A DNA stretch of 50,598 nucleotides from Clostridia bacterium (lineage in GTDB: Bacteria > Bacillota > Clostridia > Oscillospirales > CAG-272). Shown piece by piece: positions 32,088 through 41,179 of the stretch. The DNA lies in NCBI GenBank assembly GCA_017938205.1, contig JAGBCA010000024.1:1-50598 (forward strand), given 5' to 3'. The notes below the pieces were generated by a model. It had not been told where the DNA came from and did no database searches. It saw only the letters and a list, made by a program, of their open reading frames with translations. The translations under genes and the position numbers were made by a program. Each line of letters opens with the position of its first letter. The first letter of the stretch is position 1.

Positions 32088-34325
32088 TCAAATGAAATAG
32101 ATATAACTTCCATCTCCTACCTCGTGAACACCATCGGGCAAAACGATCTTCGCTTTCGTGTTTTTCGGAATCAAAAACTCGTAGCGAACGCGATCTCCCT
32201 CAAAGTAATAGGCAGAGGAAAGCAGACCGTTTTCGGTCTGCAAGGAGGCGTAGAGATGGTCGCCAAAGCGGCGATCCGCGATCGGGCGGATCAAAAGATC
32301 CGTATAGCCCGCCGTTCCCTCTGCGTTCAGAATGCCGGCGCACGCACCAAAAATAAAGTCGTACACCGAGCCGTAGGCGTAGTGGTTAAAGGAGTTCATC
32401 TTTTCGGGCCAGAGCGTTCCGTCCTCCTTCAGGCCATCCCAATGCTCCCACATCGTGGTGGCGCCGTGATCAACGGCATAAAGCCAGGAGGGGTAGCTCT
32501 CTTGGAAAAGCAGATCCAAGGCGCATTCGGTCTCGCCGTTTTCTACAAGCGCCCAGAGCAGATTGCCCGTTCCGAGGAAGCCCGTCGTCAGATGCGTGCC
32601 GTTTTCGCGGATCATGGAAACGAGCCGCTTGACAATTCCCTCCCTCTCCTCGGGCAAGCAAAGCCCGAAGCGAAGCACCAGCGCAAGCCCCGTCTGCGTG
32701 ACGGGGTGGATGGGACGATCGGTGGCGAGGCCGTCGTATTTCGGATAGATCACGGTCATGCCGTCTTTCATAAAGGTTTCACGGAAGGCCTTTTTGATGC
32801 GTGCGTGCAGATCCTCATATTCCGTCATATCCTTGCCGAGCGCGCGTCCTGCGCGCACCAGAAGCTCGGTCACGTATGCAAAGTAAGCCGAGGCAACGAG
32901 ATCCTGCTGGGTTGCGCCGTGGCAGTTGCCGACGAGGTGGGGATTTTCCATGCCGAGCCAGTCGCCGTAATGCGCATCGCCGAGCCAAAGCTCCTCTACC
33001 TCGCCGCGCGTGCGAACGTAGTCCACCCAACGCTTCATCATCGGAAAATGCTCGGAAAGAAGCGCTTTGTCGCCGTAGGCAAGATACATTTCGTAGGGGC
33101 AGATCACGCCCGCATCCGAATAGCCCGCGCTGATGTATTGGAGCGGCCCGTTATTCCAGGGCACGATGCGATAGATCGCGCCGTCCTCTCTTTGGTCGAG
33201 CATCATATCGCCAAGCCATTTTTCAAAAAAATTCTTTACGTTATAGTTTAAGGTAGCCGTGCGGCAGAACACCTGCGCATCCCCCGTCCATCCCACGCGC
33301 TCGTCTCTTTGCGGACAGTCGGTAGGAATATCCAGGAAGTTGCTTCTCTGCCCCCAAAGCACGTTCTGATAGAGGCGGTTGATCTTCGCGTTTCCGCAGT
33401 GGAAATCACCGCTTCTCTCCATGTCCGAATAGGTGGCAACCGAGGTGAAGGCGGAAACGTCCACCGCCTTGTCGGGATATTCGTCGAGGCGGACGTAGCG
33501 GTAGCCGTAGAAGGTAAAATACGGGCGCAAAACGTTTTCTCCGTCCTTCAGAATATAGGTGGCAAGGCTCTTTGCATCTCTGTAGTTGGCGTTATAGAAG
33601 TTTCCGTCCTTATCGAGCACCTCGCCGTGGGAAAGCACGATACGATCCCCCGCGTGTCCCTTGATGCGGATCTCAACGAAGCCCGCAAGATTTTGCCCGA
33701 AATCCAGAACGCGCTCCCCCTTCGGGGTGATGATCAGGCGCGCAGGAAAACGCTCCTTTTCTCTCATCCATTCGCCCATCTGCAAAACGGTGCGCGCCTT
33801 GACCGTGGGATCAAGACTTGCCTTGCCAAGCAGGCGCGGCGTATGCGTGCCATCGTAGGTCTCGCCGCCGTAAATATCCGAGGAAAGCACGGGAGAGGAA
33901 TACACGGAAAAATCCTCGTCCGTGCCGATGACCGTCTCACTGCCGTCCTTGAAAGCGACCGAAAGCTCCGCGATCGCGCTGACGTGATCGGCCATCTGCG
34001 CAAACTGCAGAACGCTGACCGCCCAGCCCTTGCCGATGGCGATCGAAAGCGTATTCTCTCCCTCGCAAAGAAGCTGCGAAACGTCGTATTCCTGCACCTG
34101 TACGCGCTTTCCGTAGGCGGTAAAGCCGGGTGCAAACAGCGTATCGCTCACGCGATGGCCGTTGATATAGGCGTAATAGATACCGATCGCGCTCGCACGC
34201 AGGATCGCGCCCTTCATCGGCCGATCGATTGAAAAGCGATGCGAGAGGATCGCCGTTCCCTCGGGTGCGAGCGCACCGGGCGTGATCCATTTTGCCAAAG
34301 AAAATTTCACTTCTTTATCTGCCAT
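32088..34325 (-). CDS. Alpha-L-rhamnosidase, GH78
   Basis: 745 residues, no signal peptide. The first ORF codon is TTG; the ATG at 34325 with GGAG 8 bases upstream is a better start. The N-terminal beta domains (WYAYINGH-like IYYAYINGHRVSDTLFAPGF near 53-72) are followed by a second sandwich and the (alpha/alpha)6 barrel. The GH78 signature CPQRDERVGWTGDAQ lies near 343-357, holding the catalytic Asp/Glu cluster. It cleaves terminal alpha-L-rhamnose from plant glycosides or polysaccharides. It is followed by an acetylesterase gene and preceded by addA at 41 bases with no visible terminator. Confidence 0.93.
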   Translation of the reverse strand: MADKEVKFSLAKWITPGALAPEGTAILSHRFSIDRPMKGAILRASAIGIYYAYINGHRVSDTLFAPGFTAYGKRVQVQEYDVSQLLCEGENTLSIAIGKGWAVSVLQFAQMADHVSAIAELSVAFKDGSETVIGTDEDFSVYSSPVLSSDIYGGETYDGTHTPRLLGKASLDPTVKARTVLQMGEWMREKERFPARLIITPKGERVLDFGQNLAGFVEIRIKGHAGDRIVLSHGEVLDKDGNFYNANYRDAKSLATYILKDGENVLRPYFTFYGYRYVRLDEYPDKAVDVSAFTSVATYSDMERSGDFHCGNAKINRLYQNVLWGQRSNFLDIPTDCPQRDERVGWTGDAQVFCRTATLNYNVKNFFEKWLGDMMLDQREDGAIYRIVPWNNGPLQYISAGYSDAGVICPYEMYLAYGDKALLSEHFPMMKRWVDYVRTRGEVEELWLGDAHYGDWLGMENPHLVGNCHGATQQDLVASAYFAYVTELLVRAGRALGKDMTEYEDLHARIKKAFRETFMKDGMTVIYPKYDGLATDRPIHPVTQTGLALVLRFGLCLPEEREGIVKRLVSMIRENGTHLTTGFLGTGNLLWALVENGETECALDLLFQESYPSWLYAVDHGATTMWEHWDGLKEDGTLWPEKMNSFNHYAYGSVYDFIFGACAGILNAEGTAGYTDLLIRPIADRRFGDHLYASLQTENGLLSSAYYFEGDRVRYEFLIPKNTKAKIVLPDGVHEVGDGSYIYFI

Positions 34326-34366
34326 AATGCTTTTCTCCAAAACTTATGCAATGATTTAGACTCATC

Positions 34367-37300
34367 CTATTTTAACGGCTCAATTTCCACCGTATCGCCG
34401 AGATGGAGCGAATACACGCGGATGTATTTCGGCCGCTTGCCAAACATCTGCTCCACGGCGATCGCATAATACGAAAGCTGCTCACGGTGCTTTTCCGAAA
34501 GGATCGTGACGGCAAGCGCAGGGTCGCGCAGGGCCTCTCGCGGCAGACGGTCGGTTTTATAGTCGATCAGCGTAAGATCACCGTTCTCGTCCTCGTAGAG
34601 GCAATCGATCACGCCCTGCACGAGAATGCGGTGCTCTCCGAGTGCCGCCCGTTTTTCCTCGCTTTCGGTGAAGAGAACGGCGGGCATTCTTGCATGGAAG
34701 CGCATCTCGCGGTGCAAGGCTTTTGCCGAGAGGATCGCATCGAGAAGGCGGCTTTCGCGGAATTTCTCGATTTCGCCAAGACGCACGCGTGCGCCATCCT
34801 CCTCGGAGATAAATTTCTCTCGGATCAGGCGGTCAAGCTCCGCCTGCGCACCGCGCTCGGAAAGCGCGGCAAAATCGCAGAACTGCAAAAACAGGTGCGT
34901 GGCGATGCCGCGCCTTGCGCTCTCCTTCTCGCGCCGCCCTGTGACGAACGCGGGAAGCCTTGGCGCGTGGGTGCTCTGCGGCTCCTGCTCCTCGCAGTCG
35001 CTCGGCAGATACGAAAGGGGCGCATCCTCGGGCAGAGTGCTCTCCTTTTCCATGCGGTCAAGGCGGTCCTTTGAAAGTGCGGAAACCGAAAGCTTGCGCG
35101 GCGTATTTGCCAGCACGGCGTGGGGATAGGTATAACCAAAGCGCGAAACGAAGCGCTCCACCTCTTCCTCGCAGGGCGGCAGGGCGGAGGTGGGGTCCAT
35201 TTGCTCCTCCGTCTGCACCTCATTGACGGCTGCAAGGTCGCCGTGCTCGATATGCACCTCTGCCCCCGTGGGGCAGGCAAGAGCGATCTTCAGAAAGGAT
35301 CGCATACGTCTGAGCGAATAGGCATCAAGAAACGGGATCTGATCCTGCACGCGTGCAAGATAATCCTCGGGTGCTGTGCGGCTGCAGGTGCCGAAGAGAT
35401 AAAGCTGCTCCCTCGCACGGGTGAGCGCCACGTAGAGGATGCGAAGCTCCTCCTCAAAGCCCTTCTCGGCACGGCGGCGAAGCAGAGCGTTCACCGCAGG
35501 GTTTTCCACCAAGGAAAGCCCCGAGCTATCTCGCAGACGGAAGGCAAGACCGAAGCCCTCCACGTAAGCAAACGGGCCGCTCTCCGCATCACGGATATCC
35601 GTGCCGCAGGCGGCAAGGAAGCAAACGGGGTATTCAAGTCCCTTGGAGGCGTGCACGGTGATAAGCCTGACACGATCATCGTCCGCGCCGTCTTGGCGCT
35701 TGGAATCAAAGTCCGTGCGGCTTTCGATCAGATTGTTGATATAATGAATGAAGCTGTAAAGCCCCGAAAATCCGCCCGCCTCGTAGCGCGCGGCGTAGTC
35801 CTTCAAAAGCAAGAGATTATCCCGCCCGCCGTTTTTCGCGGCGAGAGAAAGCATGGCGCTCTCGGCGTAGAGCTTCGTCAAAAACTCGTCCACCCGCATT
35901 CCCTCGGCCATCAGCTGATAGTGTGCAAGTGAGGAAAGGAAGTGCGAAAGACGGGCATCCTCGGGATGCTCCCTTGCGTAAGCCTCAAGTGCGGAGAAGA
36001 GGCTCACGCCGCGCTCCTGTTCCGCGCCGCGATAGCGCACGAGATCGTCCGCCGTAAAGCCGTAGAGCGGGGAGCAAAGCAGTCCCGCAAGATAAATATC
36101 TCTGTGCGGATTATCAATAGTATTCAAAAGGCAGAGGCACAAAAGCACCTCGGGCGCAAGAAGCAGGCTTTTTTCGTCTCCCACCGCGCAAGGTATGCCC
36201 ATGGAGGCAAAAACGCGGGTGTAGATCGGTGCGCGGGAATGCAGACCGCGAAAGATCACGGCAATATCCCCGGGGCGGATCGGCGTTCCGTCGTTTTTCT
36301 TACCGCCGTCAAGAAGCGAGAGGATCTTTTTGCCAACGGCGTATGCCTCCGCCTCCACGGCGCTCGGCGGCTCCCCGTCCTCATCCTCGCTCTCCTCGGA
36401 TGCGCTGTGCGCAGAGGAGACCAGCGTGATCTCGGGAAACGCATTTCCCACAGGGCCGAGCTTCGAGAAGGTGAGGCGATCCTCGGGCACGTAGCCGATG
36501 CTCTCTCCAAGATGCCCGAACACGGTATCAAAAATACGGTTCACGAAGTCCACCACGCCCTCGTCACAGCGGAAATTCTGCGACATAAAGATGCTCGCGG
36601 CGTGCGAGCGCCCCGCTTTTTCAAGCGGCGGGAAGGTGTTTTTCATCTCGGCAAAGATCGAGGGATCGGCACTGCGGAAGGAATAAATGCTCTGCTTGAT
36701 ATCGCCAACCATAAAGCGGTTGTTCGGTCGTGCCACCGCCGCGAACACGAGATTCTGCAGGCGGTTTACGTCCTGATATTCGTCAATATAAATGGCGCTG
36801 TATTTTTCGGACAGCTCTTTTGCATACGCCGAGGGGGTATCCCCATCCCAAAGACAGCGGTACGCATATCTCTCAATATCCGCATATTCGCAAAGGCCGC
36901 GCCGCGCCTTTTCCTCACGGAAGGAGAAATCAAATTTTTCAAGGAAGGTACAAAGAATATCCGTCTGTTTGTAAAGCTTTGTATACAATTCGGCAAATTG
37001 CTCTACGGTATAAACAAAGAATTTTGCACGATAGGAGGAAACGGCCTCCTTGTATTCTGCGCGCAAGCGAATGGCACGCTCGATCTCGGGCGTTTTTTGC
37101 GCGGCAGGGATCGGCGGCTGATTTTTAAAGGAAAATTCGTATAAGCGCGTGCGCATCTCACCGTAGGTCCTTGCCGTGGAGAGATGATAAAAGCGATACT
37201 GCTCCTCCGAAAGAAGCGCGTGCAAAAGCGCCGCCTTTCCCTCCAAGGGGAAGGTGGCAAGCGTTTTTTGCAAAGCACCCGTATAATGCGCCGCCATCTC

Positions 37301-37975
37301 GGCCGTCTCGCGCAGGATATATGCGCCAAGGCGCGTTTCCTCCGGCGCGGTATATTTCCTTGGATCGTATTCCTCGCAAAGCGCGCGCAAAGAATGCACG
37401 CCCTTCTCGTGTGTTTCGCACTTTCTGTAGAGGGCAAGGAGCGTGGGCGCAAGCGAGGCATCCTCCTTCACGCGCGTTAAGGCATCGCAAAGCTCGGCAA
37501 AATCCTCAGGCGATATTTCATCCGCAAGATCCCCCTCGTATACCGCCGCGATCAGCGACTCACACACCGCGCCGCCGAGAAGCTCGGCCTCTGCCGCATC
37601 GGCAATGCGATAATTCGGAGGAATGCCGACCGCGCCCGTATTGGCGCGCAGGACCTCGTTGCAGAAGGCGTCGATCGTGCAGATCGTGGCGGACGGGAGA
37701 AGAAGAAGCTGGCGCTGCAAGCGCAGATTGGCAGGCTCTGAGGCAAGCCGCTCACGGATCGCCTTTCCAATGCGCTCGCGCAGCTCGCCGACGGCGGCGT
37801 TCGTGAAGGTCACGATCAGAAGCTCGCTGATGTCGGCAGGATTTTCCTCGTCCAGCAGAGAGGCAATGATCCTCTGCGTGAGCGTGGCGGTCTTGCCGCT
37901 GCCTGCGGCGGCTGAGATCAGAAGCGTTTTATCTCTTGTATCGATCGCAGATTGCTGCTCTTTTGTGAATGCCAT
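34367..37975 (-). CDS. addA: ATP-dependent helicase/nuclease subunit A
   Basis: 1202 residues, the usual size of AddA. Walker A SAAAGSGKT is at about 21-29, IDEYQDVN near 385 is the helicase motif II, and ITVHASKGLEYPV near 735 is a UvrD-type motif. The C-terminal nuclease has GVIDCLYEDENGDLTLIDYKTD, the PD-(D/E)xK core. With AddB it resects double-strand DNA ends for recombination. AddB normally lies directly upstream; here that place holds a 103-bp repeat and truB, so addB must be elsewhere or absent. GAGAGG precedes the ATG. Confidence 0.96.
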   Translation of the reverse strand: MAFTKEQQSAIDTRDKTLLISAAAGSGKTATLTQRIIASLLDEENPADISELLIVTFTNAAVGELRERIGKAIRERLASEPANLRLQRQLLLLPSATICTIDAFCNEVLRANTGAVGIPPNYRIADAAEAELLGGAVCESLIAAVYEGDLADEISPEDFAELCDALTRVKEDASLAPTLLALYRKCETHEKGVHSLRALCEEYDPRKYTAPEETRLGAYILRETAEMAAHYTGALQKTLATFPLEGKAALLHALLSEEQYRFYHLSTARTYGEMRTRLYEFSFKNQPPIPAAQKTPEIERAIRLRAEYKEAVSSYRAKFFVYTVEQFAELYTKLYKQTDILCTFLEKFDFSFREEKARRGLCEYADIERYAYRCLWDGDTPSAYAKELSEKYSAIYIDEYQDVNRLQNLVFAAVARPNNRFMVGDIKQSIYSFRSADPSIFAEMKNTFPPLEKAGRSHAASIFMSQNFRCDEGVVDFVNRIFDTVFGHLGESIGYVPEDRLTFSKLGPVGNAFPEITLVSSAHSASEESEDEDGEPPSAVEAEAYAVGKKILSLLDGGKKNDGTPIRPGDIAVIFRGLHSRAPIYTRVFASMGIPCAVGDEKSLLLAPEVLLCLCLLNTIDNPHRDIYLAGLLCSPLYGFTADDLVRYRGAEQERGVSLFSALEAYAREHPEDARLSHFLSSLAHYQLMAEGMRVDEFLTKLYAESAMLSLAAKNGGRDNLLLLKDYAARYEAGGFSGLYSFIHYINNLIESRTDFDSKRQDGADDDRVRLITVHASKGLEYPVCFLAACGTDIRDAESGPFAYVEGFGLAFRLRDSSGLSLVENPAVNALLRRRAEKGFEEELRILYVALTRAREQLYLFGTCSRTAPEDYLARVQDQIPFLDAYSLRRMRSFLKIALACPTGAEVHIEHGDLAAVNEVQTEEQMDPTSALPPCEEEVERFVSRFGYTYPHAVLANTPRKLSVSALSKDRLDRMEKESTLPEDAPLSYLPSDCEEQEPQSTHAPRLPAFVTGRREKESARRGIATHLFLQFCDFAALSERGAQAELDRLIREKFISEEDGARVRLGEIEKFRESRLLDAILSAKALHREMRFHARMPAVLFTESEEKRAALGEHRILVQGVIDCLYEDENGDLTLIDYKTDRLPREALRDPALAVTILSEKHREQLSYYAIAVEQMFGKRPKYIRVYSLHLGDTVEIEPLK

Positions 37976-38006
37976 AGATCCTCTCTCCTTTCAAAATTTC
38001 GGTAGC

Positions 38007-38235
38007 AAAACGGCGCTCAACCGGACGGTTGCCAAGCCGACGACGGCAGATCGCTCCGAGAAGCGTCGGCTTTTCGGGCGTTGGGCGTACACCGTACGTC
38101 GAGCTCCGAAAAACGGCGCTCAATCGGACGGTTGCCAAGCCGACGACGGCAGATCGCTCCGAGAAGCGTTGGCTTTTCGGGCGTTAGGCGTACACCGTAC
38201 GTCGAGCTCCGAAAAACGGCGCTCAATCGGACGAT
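38007..38235. repeat. 103-bp tandem repeat between truB and addA
   Basis: Two full units begin at about 38007 and 38110 with a period of 103 bases (CGGCGCT at 38011, 38114 and 38217) and differ at a handful of positions. A partial third unit diverges after about 17 bases and runs into the 3' end of truB, whose stop lies at 38223. Each unit carries small palindromes such as CGTACACCGTACG. Not coding: the period is not a multiple of 3 and no ribosome site is seen. Confidence 0.85.
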
Positions 38236-39134
38236 ATGCCAAGTCGGGGGAATTGCTTTTGGGGAACGATCGCCATCCCCTCTTCCCTCGGTAAAACGCG
38301 CCCAAGCGCAAAAAATCCATCGGCATCGCACATCCGAAGATAGGTGCCCTCGGCAAAGCTTTTTCCGATCTTTTTTTGATAGATCGGCAAGCCGTTTTTG
38401 GCAAGTCTTGCAAAGAAGGGCGGCAAAACCACCGCCTCGTGCTTCATGAACACGGTTTCCACGGGCAGAACTGCCGCCTCGCGCTCCGCCTCGCTCATGG
38501 CCTCCAATTCTTCAAGGGTATGCGCCTCGGCCAGCGTGAAGCCCGAGGCCTCTGCACGGCAAAGCGTTTCCATCACGCCGCCGCAGCCGAGCGCCTTGCC
38601 GATATCGGCACAAAGCGTGCGGATATACGTGCCCTTGGAGCAGATCACATCCAAGGAATAGGCATCCTCCGCGATCTTTTTTGCATCAAGGCGAAAGATC
38701 GTGATCGGTCTTGCTTCTCTTTCGATCACGATGCCCTGCCTTGCAAGATCGCAAAGCTTTTTTCCGCCAACCTTCAAGGCGCTCACCATCGGCGGCACCT
38801 GCATAATTTCGCCAACGAAGCCCGAGATCACTCGCAAGACCTCCGCCTCCGAGGGGATCCCCGAATCGGTTTTTTCAATTTTTCCCGTAATATCCTCGGT
38901 ATCCGAGGTAAGTCCTAAGCGCAGGGTGGCAATATAGTGCTTGTCCGAGGAGAGCATATATTCCCCCGCCTTCACCGCATTGCCGACGAGGATGGGCAAA
39001 ACGCCCGTGGCCAGGGGGTCGAGCGTTCCCGTATGCCCGGCCTTGGCCGCACCGAGCAGGCGCTTCACGCGGTTCACCGCGCTCTGTGAGGTCAGCCCCT
39101 CTCCCTTATGCAAAATGATGATTCCGTTTTTCAT
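38223..39134 (-). CDS. truB: tRNA pseudouridine(55) synthase
   Basis: 303 residues from the ATG at 39134; the longer ORF start falls in the -10 box of the promoter. The catalytic Asp39 is in GHTGTLDPLATGVLPI. KHYIATLRLGLTSDTEDITG and CSKGTYIRTLCADIG are further family motifs, and the C-terminal PUA-like region follows. The enzyme makes pseudouridine at position 55 in the T loop of all elongator tRNAs. Its last codons overlap a partial copy of the 103-bp repeat, so its natural C-terminus may have been changed by the repeat. Confidence 0.95.
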   Translation of the reverse strand: MKNGIIILHKGEGLTSQSAVNRVKRLLGAAKAGHTGTLDPLATGVLPILVGNAVKAGEYMLSSDKHYIATLRLGLTSDTEDITGKIEKTDSGIPSEAEVLRVISGFVGEIMQVPPMVSALKVGGKKLCDLARQGIVIEREARPITIFRLDAKKIAEDAYSLDVICSKGTYIRTLCADIGKALGCGGVMETLCRAEASGFTLAEAHTLEELEAMSEAEREAAVLPVETVFMKHEAVVLPPFFARLAKNGLPIYQKKIGKSFAEGTYLRMCDADGFFALGRVLPREEGMAIVPQKQFPRLGISSD

Positions 39135-39160
39135 ATTCGCCCCCGCGCGCTTTTTTCTCC

Positions 39161-39189
39161 ATTTTATCATAATGCGCCGAAAAATGCAA
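39161..39189 (-). promoter_or_regulatory. Promoter of truB
   Basis: TTGCAT (39189-39184), 17 bases, TAAAAT (39166-39161) on the minus strand; the leader is about 20 bases. Confidence 0.7.
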
Positions 39190-39219
39190 TGCTTTCCCCC
39201 TATAAAATAAAAATAAGAC

Positions 39220-39248
39220 TTGCAAAACCGCTCTTAATATGATAAAAT
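39220..39248 (+). promoter_or_regulatory. Promoter of the ACT / UPF0210 pair
   Basis: TTGCAA (39220-39225), 17 bases, TAAAAT (39243-39248), then GAGGAG before the ATG at 39283. Confidence 0.7.
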
Positions 39249-39282
39249 AGAGCCACCAAAACAATTCCGAGGAGAAACGAAA

Positions 39283-39552
39283 ATGAAAGCAGTGATTACC
39301 GTTATTGGCAAGGACCGCGTTGGCATCATCTCGATGGTGAGCGCCGAGTGCGCAAAAAGCAACGTCAACGTGATCGACATCAACCAGACCGTCCTGGACG
39401 GCTATTTCACCATGATCATGGTGGTGGAGATCGGAGAAATGACCGAGAAATTCTCTTCCTTTGCGGACCGTCTTGCCGAAAAGGGCCGGGAAAACGCGCT
39501 GGATATCCGCGTGATGCACGAGGACATCTTCAACGCAATGCACAAAATCTAA
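39283..39552 (+). CDS. ACT domain protein (UPF0237 type)
   Basis: 89 residues, a single ACT domain: VITVIGKDRVGIISMVSAEC then NVIDINQTVLDGYFTMIMVV. ACT domains bind amino acids or other small ligands and regulate enzymes. In many Firmicutes this gene precedes the UPF0210 gene, as here with 15 bases between; the two probably act together, but the pathway is not established. GAGGAG precedes the ATG. Confidence 0.93.
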   Translation: MKAVITVIGKDRVGIISMVSAECAKSNVNVIDINQTVLDGYFTMIMVVEIGEMTEKFSSFADRLAEKGRENALDIRVMHEDIFNAMHKI

Positions 39553-39567
39553 AAAGAGGATAAGACC

Positions 39568-40926
39568 GTGATCAATACACAGGATATTTTACAAACCATA
39601 AAAATGATCCGCGAGGAAAACCTCGATATCCGTACGGTAACGATGGGCATCTCGCTGTTTGACTGTATAACGGACGATCCGCAGCGCTTGGAGGCCAAGA
39701 TCTACGACAAGATCACCACCAAGGCAAAGGATCTTGTGCGCGTTTGCGAGGAGCTGGAGCACACCTACGGTATTCCGATCGTGAACAAGCGAATTTCCGT
39801 TACCCCCATTTCCTATATCGGCGCAGGGCTCTCGCCCGCAGGCTTCGTTCGCCTGGCCGAGACGCTGGAGCGCGCGGCACAAACGCTCGGCGTGAACTTT
39901 ATCGGCGGCTTCTCCGCACTCGTGCAAAAGGGCGCGATCCCGGGTGCAAGTGCGCTGATCGAGTCCATTCCCGAGGCACTCACGGTGACCGATCATATCT
40001 GCTCCTCCGTCAACGTAGCCTCCACAAAGGCGGGCATCAATATGGATGCCGTGAAGCGCATGGGCGAGATCATCAAGGCCACCGCCGAGAACACGAAGGA
40101 CAGAGATTGCATCGGCTGTGCAAAGCTCGTTGTTTTTGCCAACATTCCCGAGGATAACCCCTTTATGGCAGGTGCCATGCACGGCTTCGGTGAGCCGGAC
40201 ACGGTGATCAACGTGGGCGTCAGCGGCCCCGGCGTGGTTGCCGCGGCGATCAAGGCGGCAGGCGACTGCGATTTTTCCACCCTTGCAGACACCGTGAAGA
40301 ACATCGCCTTCAAGATCACGCGCGTTGGCCAGCTGATCGCGAAGGAGGCGGCACGCCGCCTGAATACGCCGTACGGCATCGTGGATCTTTCTCTCGCGCC
40401 CACCCCCGCGGCGGGCGACTCTGTGGCGGAGATCCTTGAAAACATGGGCCTTGAATGCACGGGCACGCACGGAACCACCGCCGCTTTGGCACTTCTGAAC
40501 GATGCGGTGAAGAAGGGCGGCGTGATGGCCTCCAGCCACGTGGGCGGTCTTTCGGGCGCATTTATCCCCGTTTCCGAGGACAGAGGCATGATCGCCGCCG
40601 CAGAGGCAGGCACCCTCACCCTCGAAAAGCTTGAAGCGATGACGGCAGTCTGCTCCGTGGGTCTGGATATGATCGCGATCCCCGGCGACACCTCGGCGGC
40701 AACGATTTCCGGCATCATCGCGGACGAGATCTCCATCGGCGTTGTCAACACCAAGACCACCGCCGTGCGCGTGATCCCCGTGGTTGGCAAGGGTGTCGGC
40801 GAAAACGTGGAGTTCGGCGGTCTGCTCGGCCATGCGCCGATCATGCCTGTGAAGAGCGCCTCCTGCGAGCGTTTTATCTCGCGCGGCGGCCGTATTCCCG
40901 CGCCGATCCACTCGCTGAAAAACTGA
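39568..40926 (+). CDS. UPF0210 (PFL-like) family protein
   Basis: 452 residues, the usual length of UPF0210 proteins, distantly related to pyruvate formate-lyase but without the glycyl radical function. The start is GTG at 39568 with AGAGGA upstream. Recognisable stretches include [11 protein letters not shown] at 24-34, [13 protein letters not shown] and [21 protein letters not shown]. Its biochemical role is unknown. It forms an operon with the ACT protein. Confidence 0.93.
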   Translation: MINTQDILQTIKMIREENLDIRTVTMGISLFDCITDDPQRLEAKIYDKITTKAKDLVRVCEELEHTYGIPIVNKRISVTPISYIGAGLSPAGFVRLAETLERAAQTLGVNFIGGFSALVQKGAIPGASALIESIPEALTVTDHICSSVNVASTKAGINMDAVKRMGEIIKATAENTKDRDCIGCAKLVVFANIPEDNPFMAGAMHGFGEPDTVINVGVSGPGVVAAAIKAAGDCDFSTLADTVKNIAFKITRVGQLIAKEAARRLNTPYGIVDLSLAPTPAAGDSVAEILENMGLECTGTHGTTAALALLNDAVKKGGVMASSHVGGLSGAFIPVSEDRGMIAAAEAGTLTLEKLEAMTAVCSVGLDMIAIPGDTSAATISGIIADEISIGVVNTKTTAVRVIPVVGKGVGENVEFGGLLGHAPIMPVKSASCERFISRGGRIPAPIHSLKN

Positions 40927-41028
40927 TTTTACCGATTTTTGTAAATAAATATTTGCATTTTTAAAAAAATCAAGCATCGCCAATATGTACGGCGGCGCAT
41001 TGAGATTTCGCAGAATTTTATAAAAAAC

Positions 41029-41070
41029 GCCTGTCGCAGAGAAAAATCGATGCGGCAGGCCTTTATTTTT
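41029..41070 (+). terminator. Terminator of the ACT / UPF0210 operon
   Basis: A 10-bp stem with one G-T pair (41029-41038 with 41051-41060), a 12-base loop, then CTTTATTTTT. Confidence 0.75.
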
Positions 41071-41179
41071 CTTGTTTCGCCGTCCTTTTCCCTTCTTCGC
41101 GGAAGAAAATTCGTCCTTTTTCGCGCGCCGCCTCTTATACAATAAAGTAGTAAGAAAAAAACAAAGGACGGTTGAAAAT

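Noticed and set aside
38007-38235. CRISPR or coding repeat
   Set aside because: Units adjoin without spacers and the 103-base period breaks the frame.
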